Source of the DNA: a virus
IMG/VR virus record: IMGVR_UViG_3300031576_000131
Location: 1-42,106 of that record
Direction: 5' to 3' (one strand)
DNA length: 42,106 nt
The notes under the pieces are model-generated. The model made no database searches and had not been told where the DNA came from. It was given only the letters and a program-made list of their open reading frames with translations. The position numbers and the translations under genes are program-made. Below, piece by piece: positions 37,939-42,106 of this stretch. Position 1 is the stretch's first letter, and each line of letters begins with the position of its first letter.

Positions 37939-38495
37939 TTGAGAAACTTCCGGCATGCGTGCATCACAGCCTCAACCAAATCATCTGTGTCGATCTTCTT
38001 TGCAACTGCGTTCAGGACTGCTGCTTCGTTCTCGTTGAACTTCAGTGTCACGCGCTCGTCGATTTCGTCTGGCCCGTCTTCGATGTCGGCCGGGCTCCAT
38101 TCAGCAGCCAGCAGCGGGCGCAATTCGGCAGCACTCCAGCCAAGCGCCTCAAGGTCGATTCCTTCTTCGAGCAAACCTTTTAGCTGCGACGCCAGCGCTT
38201 CGTAATCCCATTCTGCATGCTCTGCGGTTCGGTTGTCGGCAATCGCATATGCAGTCAGTTCTGCTGCACCGAGTTTGCTGCGCGTACAGTCGATCTTTTC
38301 CCATCCAAGCGCAATCGCTGCTTGCAGTGTCGCGTTGCCGGCGCGCACGATTCCGTTCGAGTCGACGAGGATGGGCCGCTGCTGACCGAATCGAGCGAGA
38401 CTCGCCTTGACTGCCTCGATACTTCGCTCGGGATGGGTGCGAACATTCGCCGGATCCATGTGAAGCGCTTTAATTTCAACTGTTTCTACCTGCAC
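37935..38495 (-). CDS. ParB/Srx-like N-domain protein
   Basis: GTG 38495 has AAAGGGG upstream; 186 residues. The ParB/sulfiredoxin-type core is visible: EIKALHMDPANVRTHP, then RFGQQRPILVDSNGIVRAGN near 35-54 and a helix TLQAAIALGW, with the G-x-x-R-A-G-N motif corresponding to the usual nucleotide-binding loop. A helical middle and acidic C-terminus follow. Stand-alone versions occur in many phages next to terminase or DNA modification genes and may act as CTPases or nucleases. It is directly joined to the DpdA-like gene, so the two probably work together or are at least co-regulated (inference). Confidence 0.88.
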   Translation of the reverse strand: MQVETVEIKALHMDPANVRTHPERSIEAVKASLARFGQQRPILVDSNGIVRAGNATLQAAIALGWEKIDCTRSKLGAAELTAYAIADNRTAEHAEWDYEALASQLKGLLEEGIDLEALGWSAAELRPLLAAEWSPADIEDGPDEIDERVTLKFNENEAAVLNAVAKKIDTDDLVEAVMHACRKFLK

Positions 38496-38588
38496 GTTAA
38501 ACCCCTTTACGAACGCGCGTTTTTCGCTGACCGTGTAACCTCTTTGTTCGCAGCTACTTGGACGATTTTCGGAAAAATAACTCACAAG

Positions 38589-38616
38589 ATTTTCACAAGG
38601 ATTCATCCTATGTCAA
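38589..38616 (-). promoter_or_regulatory. Promoter upstream of the ParB/DpdA-like operon
   Basis: Minus strand: a perfect TTGACA (38616-38611), 16-base spacer, GAAAAT (38594-38589) preceded by TGT, an extended -10 arrangement. A start near 38582 leaves about an 85-base leader before the ParB-like GTG. Confidence 0.5.
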
Positions 38617-38630
38617 AGTGCATCAATCAT

Positions 38631-39113
38631 CTAGAAGTCGTCATGCACAGAATCGGAAAACCCCCTGTGTCTGTGAATAGTAGATCTTGAATTCCTAAAA
38701 GTTAACTTTGGGGAATAAGGAATTAATACTATAAGGAATTGCATTTTATACTCTCCAGAGAACCGAAAAAACGCACTAATCTGCGAACCATTTGAGATCA
38801 TTGCAGGTACACAGGGTTTTGTGACAAACTTATGAATCATCGACTTAATGTGAATTGAATCAATCACTTGCGCGATCACGCCGGCAGACAGCCGCATTCG
38901 CGTTCTGCTGCGTTGAGGATTCGAGTCGATACAGGGCGCTCGACGCCGTGAGATCGCTTCGCCTGACGCGAGGCACACGCGGCAGCGGCGAGTCTGGGTG
39001 CGACCCCTGACCTCCCCCCTACAGGTGCTCTTGGCCGGCCGGCCGGCGGTCCGGCAGGCGAGCTTGCGCCCCGGATCCACGCCATCCTGTGCGAGTGTCG
39101 GCCGGCCGGTCAT
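38631..39113 (-). CDS. Doubtful ORF across AT-rich island, 160 aa
   Basis: ATG 39113 overlaps the upstream stop (ATGA) and has GGAGC five bases before it. The frame stays open for 160 codons although its second half crosses a region of roughly 38% GC, where stops should be common. N-terminal half: Arg/Cys-rich (RTQTRRCRVCLASGEAISRR). C-terminal half: FVTKPCVPAMISNGSQISAF and onward. No family recognised, and composition changes abruptly in the middle. It may be a real accessory gene, a fusion to an imported tail or chance. A shorter ORF from ATG 38744 with GGAGAG upstream is a less likely alternative. Confidence 0.35.
   Translation of the reverse strand: MTGRPTLAQDGVDPGRKLACRTAGRPAKSTCRGEVRGRTQTRRCRVCLASGEAISRRRAPCIDSNPQRSRTRMRLSAGVIAQVIDSIHIKSMIHKFVTKPCVPAMISNGSQISAFFRFSGEYKMQFLIVLIPYSPKLTFRNSRSTIHRHRGFSDSVHDDF
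38641..38880. other. AT-rich island (regulatory or origin candidate)
   Basis: By my count about 38% GC over 240 bases in an otherwise GC-rich genome. It holds a 10-bp palindrome (aagttaactt, 38699-38708), two direct copies of ataaggaatt (38715-38724 and 38731-38740) and TATAAA-like sequences. It lies immediately upstream of the TTGACA promoter for the ParB/DpdA-like operon. Such islands in phages often hold promoters, origins or recombination targets; which applies here is not shown. Apart from the doubtful ORF I see no gene. Confidence 0.6.
39033..39107. repeat. GGCCGGCC-rich segment
   Basis: Overlapping GGCCGGCC octamers start at 39033 and 39037, and another lies at 39100-39107. They are self-complementary and could pair over a gap of about 55 bases. 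It lies at the start of the doubtful ORF, directly before the AT-rich island, giving an abrupt composition change. Confidence 0.7.
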
Positions 39114-39328
39114 GCTGCTCCGATGAATTGATAGACGACGCCGTTTTCCGTTTGTCGCTCGGTACGCACGTATCGCAGAATCGGGAAATCGACGTTTCGC
39201 CACCGCATCTCGACTGAGATACCGACAGGTTCAAATCGAATCATGTTCGCGGCGTTGTTGGGGCTCCACTCGTCTACTATGTAGCCATCGAGCGGTCCGC
39301 CGACGAATTCTATTGCAGCATCTGTCAT
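39110..39328 (-). CDS. Small conserved phage protein, GGPLDG type, 72 aa
   Basis: ATG 39328 lies in an ATGA overlap and has GGGAGAAA upstream. MTDAAIEFVGGPLDGYIVDE at the N-terminus carries the F-x-G-G-P-L-D-G motif of a small phage family of unknown function. A strand region (MRWRNVDFPILRYVRTERQT) and the end GVVYQFIGAA, with its terminal Tyr, also fit. Probably a small beta domain protein. Confidence 0.78.
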   Translation of the reverse strand: MTDAAIEFVGGPLDGYIVDEWSPNNAANMIRFEPVGISVEMRWRNVDFPILRYVRTERQTENGVVYQFIGAA

Positions 39329-39795
39329 TCTGCATTTCTCCCATCGAGCCACGGACACGCTGCGAAAAGTCCGGCATGCCCATCCGGAATGCTGGCCGCG
39401 AACGGGTGTTCGATTGTGATGGGCGGAAGTCGGAACCCATACAGCACGAACTTCTTCGACGCGGACTCTCGTTGCCGCCGAGGCAGCCTCGACGGCAGGA
39501 GAGATTTCTTGACGAGTCGCGCAGCCACTCTGCTTTCGCGTCGCGCGTCCAGATGTTTTCGGCAGTATCCGCTACTCCTTGCTGGCGCCGAACAGTATCG
39601 GCACTCGCCGCGCGCCACCTTTCGGCGGCGACACGTAGCCACGCTCTCGCGTTGCGCGTCCAGATGTTTTTGGCAGCATCCGCTACACACTGCGCTTGCC
39701 GAACAGTATCGGCACTCGCCACGCGCCACCCTTTCACGGCGCTGTGCAGCAAATCGTCGATTCCGTTCTTCGCGGGTAATTGCTGCACACATCAC
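39325..39795 (-). CDS. Protein with two tandem zinc-finger modules, 156 aa
   Basis: GTG 39795 overlaps the upstream stop; an ATG one codon in is equivalent. Two copies of a 37-residue module start with ARGECRYCSA and continue to a Cys-x-K/R-H-L-D-A segment, each with a potential C-x-x-C...C-x-x-x-H zinc site. The second half (about 95-156) is Arg/Ser-rich and then globular (FVLYGFRLPPITIEHPFAAS). The repeat is also visible in the DNA (87% identical by eye over 77 bases), so the duplication is fairly recent. Nucleic-acid binding is likely; no enzyme motif. Confidence 0.75.
   Translation of the reverse strand: MMCAAITREERNRRFAAQRRERVARGECRYCSASAVCSGCCQKHLDAQRESVATCRRRKVARGECRYCSAPARSSGYCRKHLDARRESRVAARLVKKSLLPSRLPRRQRESASKKFVLYGFRLPPITIEHPFAASIPDGHAGLFAACPWLDGRNAE
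39543..39730. repeat. 77-bp direct duplication within the zinc-finger gene
   Basis: 39543-39619 and 39654-39730 align with about ten mismatches and no gap. Period 111 bases equals 37 codons, the module length of the encoded protein. Confidence 0.85.
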
Positions 39796-40040
39796 GCGGT
39801 CCAGTCTGTTCGCTTGTCCCGAAATATCGATAGCGGACGAATGAACCGCATATTCTTGGCTCTTGCGTCAGCGGCGGCGCGTGCTTCGCCTGCATGCTCG
39901 ACATCATACCGTTTGCGAATGGCAGCCGTGCACTGAATGCACACTGGAACGAATCCCTTGAGCGGATCAGCGACGCCCTTTCGCCGATAGAAAAACAGCG
40001 TTGGCAGTGGACGCCGGCACTCTCGACAGATTTTGGTCAT
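39792..40040 (-). CDS. Zinc-finger protein, 82 aa
   Basis: ATG 40040 follows GGAGAGTAAA, one base after the lysin stop. CRECRRPLPTLFFYRRKG and VCIQCTAAIRKRYDVEHAGE form a two-CxxC zinc finger with a basic helix, as in the 85-aa protein near the terminase (36511-36768). C-terminal 25 residues are charged. Likely nucleic-acid binding; no other domain. Confidence 0.76.
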   Translation of the reverse strand: MTKICRECRRPLPTLFFYRRKGVADPLKGFVPVCIQCTAAIRKRYDVEHAGEARAAADARAKNMRFIRPLSIFRDKRTDWTA

Positions 40041-40041
40041 T

Positions 40042-40365
40042 TTACTCTCCAAGCGAGAAGTGATTGCCGTCCGCACGTTTGAACCTGCCGCCCCAGGTTC
40101 CGCCCTGTGCTTCCCACCAGACGCCGAGCGGCGTGTAGTCCTCTGTGCTGGTGAGGTACACAGAGTCTCGAAACAACTGTAGATCAATTGCCAGGCGTTT
40201 TGTGTGGAACGATTCGCGCACGCCCTTGCCGCGCGCCGCGTACCAGGCGGCCATCACCGGATGCCGCCACGCCTCACCGAGCGTGACGTTGTATCCAAGG
40301 CGGTTCGCTTCGAGGATCAGGTGAGCAACGAGACTTGCGAATCGCCACTGCACGTCGACCGTCAA
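40042..40365 (-). CDS. M15-type peptidase, endolysin candidate
   Basis: TTG 40365 is eight bases after AAGGAG and overlaps the upstream stop as TTGA; 107 residues. The M15 peptidase core is complete: a helix (LVAHLILEANRLGYNVTLGE), SFHTKRLAIDLQLF with His54 and Asp61 as zinc ligands, WWEAQGGTWGGRF near 83-95 and DGNHFS with His102. This is the compact M15C form used as a single-domain endolysin by phages such as T5, cleaving L-Ala-D-Glu peptide bonds in peptidoglycan. It lies far from the holin-like cassette at about 12,000 (or about 14 kb away around the circle), next to a secreted protein. Confidence 0.88.
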   Translation of the reverse strand: MTVDVQWRFASLVAHLILEANRLGYNVTLGEAWRHPVMAAWYAARGKGVRESFHTKRLAIDLQLFRDSVYLTSTEDYTPLGVWWEAQGGTWGGRFKRADGNHFSLGE

Positions 40366-40751
40366 CGATACAACTCCTTGATAGCAGCCCAAGATCCACA
40401 CCACAACTCGAGCGAGAGCGCCGGCAGGATGTCTATGACAATGTTCTGTGTCCGCGCGTCGCCGTCGATCACGAAAGCACTTGGCGACCCGAACTCCTGG
40501 CAGTCGTCGGGCATGGGGCGCCCGCCGCTGAAAACGAGCATGATCCCACCGAGCTCGTCGGCCAAGAATCGCAGCCGACACATTTCGTCGGCAGTCGGTG
40601 GGTCCGGCATCGCAACGGTCTCTTGGCCGGAGCCGCCATCCGGGCAACGAATGACGTAGGTGCCGCCGATGAGGACACTGTCCTCGACGCCTACGAACTG
40701 CGCGCTTGCAGTTGAGACAACGAACGCGAGTATCAGTGAAATCGGTTTCAT
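40362..40751 (-). CDS. Secreted protein with signal peptide, 129 aa
   Basis: ATG 40751 has TGGAGAAA upstream. MKPISLILAFVVSTASAQ is a Sec signal peptide with an ASA-Q cleavage site. The mature part has four Cys (RCPDGGSG, EMCRLRFLADELG, DDCQEFG and LWCGSW) that could form two disulfides in the periplasm. It directly precedes and overlaps the M15 peptidase gene, so it may be a lysis accessory (o-spanin-like in place, though no lipobox Cys is at the cleavage site). No family recognised. Confidence 0.75.
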   Translation of the reverse strand: MKPISLILAFVVSTASAQFVGVEDSVLIGGTYVIRCPDGGSGQETVAMPDPPTADEMCRLRFLADELGGIMLVFSGGRPMPDDCQEFGSPSAFVIDGDARTQNIVIDILPALSLELWCGSWAAIKELYR

Positions 40752-40765
40752 TTTTTTTCTCCATG

Positions 40766-40933
40766 TCAGCGGTTATGACCGTCCCGGTCTCTTGAACACG
40801 ACAGACCAGAACTCGTGGACGTTTTCCTCGGAAAGCGGCAGACCTGCCAGCGTCGGGCACGGACACGAACAACAACCCAGTCGCCGCACTTTGCATCAAG
40901 TTGGGGTCGATCTAGCCAAGTGCCTTTGTTCAT
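40766..40933 (-). CDS. Small hypothetical protein, 55 aa
   Basis: Found by reading the gap: ATG 40933 overlaps the upstream stop (ATGA). MNKGTWLDRPQLDAKCGDWV starts a compact beta segment (VVVRVRARRWQVCRF), then a Ser/Thr/Arg-rich tail. It fills an otherwise empty gap, continuing the chain of overlapping genes. No family recognised. Confidence 0.55.
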   Translation of the reverse strand: MNKGTWLDRPQLDAKCGDWVVVRVRARRWQVCRFPRKTSTSSGLSCSRDRDGHNR

Positions 40934-41223
40934 GCGTCATTCTTCCCCGTCACGATCCGCGCGACGCGCCAGATTCGGTGTGCGGGCCATTCCTCAAGTG
41001 GATGTGTGAACATGCTCGACCCGCGGTCGTGGTACTCATCTGAAGGATGTAGACCACAGTACTGGCACTTATCTTCCGGCTCCGGCAACGAGGCAATGGC
41101 TTCGAGCACAAAGATTCCAACAGTGCGAGGGGCAGTTTCGGGCGCAAGACCCCAAGTCCTCGCTGCAACCGTCACCTTGCTCAACTCTGATGCAACATGC
41201 TCCGGATCAAGCCAGTTGGTCAT
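40930..41223 (-). CDS. Hypothetical protein, 97 aa
   Basis: ATG 41223 overlaps the stop of the small gene upstream (ATGA). N-terminal helix (LDPEHVASELSKVTVAARTW), a second helix (RTVGIFVLEAIASLPEPEDK), then CQYCGLHPSDEYHDRGSSMF with a CxxC and two His that may bind zinc. Ends in a charged helix. Soluble, function unknown. One of a run of short genes in the accessory region. Confidence 0.7.
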   Translation of the reverse strand: MTNWLDPEHVASELSKVTVAARTWGLAPETAPRTVGIFVLEAIASLPEPEDKCQYCGLHPSDEYHDRGSSMFTHPLEEWPAHRIWRVARIVTGKNDA

Positions 41224-41375
41224 CGGAACCACCTTAAGCGAATCGGGAACATGGGGACGACGCACAGGTAGAGCGTGAACGAAAACGGCCGACCGGCAAG
41301 ATCAATCCCGCCATCCGAGACCCAGTACACACCAACCCAAAGATCCCGGGGTTCAAATCGTAGGCGTACGGTCAT
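41220..41375 (-). CDS. Small conserved phage protein, 51 aa
   Basis: Found by reading the gap: ATG 41375 overlaps the end of the 52-aa gene upstream. MTVRLRFEPRDLWVGVYWVS and the end FTLYLCVVPMFPIRLRWFR match a small phage protein type with F-E-P-R-D-L-W-V-G-V-Y-W that I have seen near other small early genes. It is beta-rich and may be partly membrane-associated. Role unknown. Confidence 0.7.
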   Translation of the reverse strand: MTVRLRFEPRDLWVGVYWVSDGGIDLAGRPFSFTLYLCVVPMFPIRLRWFR

Positions 41376-41511
41376 CGCGCCACCCCCCGTCTACTCGGTG
41401 GAATCCGTGGAATGATATGTACTGCGCGGCATGGGCTCGGCGCTCGTCCCACAGTTCTTGTCCGGCAGTCCGCGCCGCTTCACCACAATTGTGAATCAGT
41501 TCATCGTCCAT
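41353..41511 (-). CDS. Small hypothetical protein, 52 aa
   Basis: Found by reading the gap: ATG 41511 has GGAGG ten bases upstream. MDDELIHNCGEAARTAGQEL is helical, followed by WDERRAHAAQYISFHGF and a short end. It starts 29 bases after the stop of the 126-aa zinc protein and overlaps the next gene by 23 bases. No family recognised. Confidence 0.65.
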   Translation of the reverse strand: MDDELIHNCGEAARTAGQELWDERRAHAAQYISFHGFHRVDGGWRDDRTPTI

Positions 41512-41539
41512 CGGGAATCGCCTCCGCTTCTTTCACGGA

Positions 41540-41920
41540 CTACGGCACTTTTCTCGGCATCTTCGGAACCGCCATGCCAGCGAATCCGCGCGGATTGAAC
41601 TTCTCCCATCCCCGTCGAGCACCGACCACGAGCCGCGCGAGATCCAGTCGCTTGTAGTCCTTCGAATGCTCGTGGATATCGTCAACCACTTCTCCGAAAA
41701 TCCAGCCGTCGCAATTCACGCCGAGCCACTCGAGCAACACAGAGCAGTGCTCGCAGGTGAGAAACGACCCGGCGCTTCCGCGATCCCAGACGACAAAATC
41801 CTTTCGGAACGGCTCGCCGGGATGGATCGTGCGCGTGCATTCGTTGCACTCGTGCATCTTCCGAGCGATGGTTACGATGGAATCCGCGTAGAGGTTATCG
41901 CCAACGTCATCTCTGCACAT
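41540..41920 (-). CDS. Zinc-binding phage protein, 126 aa
   Basis: ATG 41920 directly abuts the TAA of the Gly-X gene. The N-terminal 50 residues carry HECNECTRTIHPGEPFRKDF followed about 25 residues on by CEHCSVLLEW. This C-x-x-C...I-x-P-G-E...C-x-x-C pattern is a phage zinc-ribbon family of unknown function. A helical middle (IHEHSKDYKRLDLARLVVGA) and a Pro/Arg-rich end follow. Confidence 0.8.
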   Translation of the reverse strand: MCRDDVGDNLYADSIVTIARKMHECNECTRTIHPGEPFRKDFVVWDRGSAGSFLTCEHCSVLLEWLGVNCDGWIFGEVVDDIHEHSKDYKRLDLARLVVGARRGWEKFNPRGFAGMAVPKMPRKVP

Positions 41921-42106
41921 TTAGAAACCCCCCGCACTCCCGAGCGCCGTTGCGATAGAAGCACCGGGACCGGCACCGGCACCGGAACCGCAACCGCAAC
42001 CGTAACCGTCACCGCAACCGTCACCGAAACCGAAGCCGTAACCGTAACCGTCACCGGAACCGAAACCGTCACCGTAACCTTCACCGGAACCTTCACCGGA
42101 ACCGCA
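41921..42106 (-). CDS. Gly-X repeat protein, C-terminal part (enters from right edge)
   Basis: Open from base 42106 without a start. The strict Gly-X repeat (42106-41966) ends in AGPGASIATALGSAGGF and the TAA at 41923-41921. Read after the left-edge piece (268-125), the frame is continuous, giving about 109 residues for the joined gene. This end copy carries 12 extra bases (four codons, Gly-Tyr-Gly-Cys) relative to the left edge. The conserved, non-repeat N- and C-termini show that this is one gene with a variable middle rather than noise at contig ends. Confidence 0.6.
   Translation of the reverse strand, partial: CGSGEGSGEGYGDGFGSGDGYGYGFGFGDGCGDGYGCGCGSGAGAGPGASIATALGSAGGF
41962..42106. 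repeat. Hexanucleotide coding repeat array, right end
   Basis: Same ACCGNN array as at 1-178. 42009-42106 equals 27-124 base for base, and 41971-41996 equals 1-26. 41997-42008 is a two-unit insertion. The match strongly suggests that the window ends are one locus seen twice. Confidence 0.95.

Noticed and set aside
38631-38744. 37-aa ORF from ATG 38744 with GGAGAG upstream
   Set aside because: Kept only as an alternative within the doubtful 160-aa frame; the TATAAA next to the ribosome site and the AT-rich setting make a chance ORF likely.
39231-39788. 185-codon minus frame in the zinc-finger gene
   Set aside because: Repeats seen in it come from the 77-bp DNA duplication; the other frame has the Cys pattern and coupled start.
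41872-42096. Val-X repeat frame (alternating V with P, T, S, A)
   Set aside because: Alternative reading of the same hexanucleotide array. The Gly-X frame has a coupled start at one side and abuts the next gene at the other, so it is preferred.
1-42106. tRNA or rRNA genes
   Set aside because: I noticed no cloverleaf-like segment or CCA-ended structure in the gaps; gaps are mostly too short to hold one. A tRNA scanner would be decisive.

Overview
The window looks like one complete, or nearly complete, genome of a tailed dsDNA bacteriophage with a siphovirus-type head and tail plan. Every gene I accept is on the minus strand. There is an HK97-style module (small and large terminase, portal fused to a gpF-like domain, prohead protease, major capsid protein, connector, gp10-like and tail terminator), then two tail-tube-like proteins, a frameshifted tail chaperone pair and a long tape measure. 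I see no contractile sheath, integrase, tRNA, DNA polymerase or rRNA. The host cannot be named. The secreted proteins with signal peptides, a coiled-coil inner-membrane protein and an M15-type lysin suggest a Gram-negative host (inference). Both window ends lie in the same Gly-X coding hexanucleotide repeat. The last 136 bases match the first 124 apart from one in-frame 12-base insertion, so the molecule is probably circular or circularly permuted and was cut inside this gene.

Layout in the direction of transcription (right to left). 41,920-38,631: small accessory genes including several zinc-binding proteins, a secreted protein and an M15 peptidase, ending in an AT-rich island. 38,495-36,511: a ParB-like protein, a DpdA/TGT-like transglycosylase (candidate DNA 7-deazaguanine modification) and small Cys-rich proteins. 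36,463-34,351: terminase. 34,334-32,131: four genes of unknown role. A terminator follows at about 32,060, then the head genes (31,958-25,628), connector and tail genes (25,635-12,725), and a membrane/secreted cassette that may serve lysis (12,728-10,982), closed by a GC-rich hairpin near 10,960.

10,857-1: a strong-looking sigma70-type promoter with an 11-bp tandem repeat opens the early region. It has an unknown coiled-coil protein, a perfect intrinsic terminator, an ArdC-like domain protein, a RadC-like protein, an SNF2-type helicase, small genes, an Xre-type regulator behind its own promoter and palindrome, a YqaJ-type exonuclease, a RecT annealing protein, a PD-(D/E)XK nuclease and a DnaB-N/RepA-like ATPase. 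It ends with the Gly-X gene, which runs off the left edge and returns at the right edge.

Genes are tightly packed, often with ATGA, GTGA or TTGA stop-start overlaps, and GTG or TTG starts are frequent. The observations most worth following are the +1 (prfB-like) frameshift signal in the tail chaperone, the lone DpdA-like gene beside ParB, the length-variable Gly-X gene at the genome junction, and the operator-like repeats at two early promoters.
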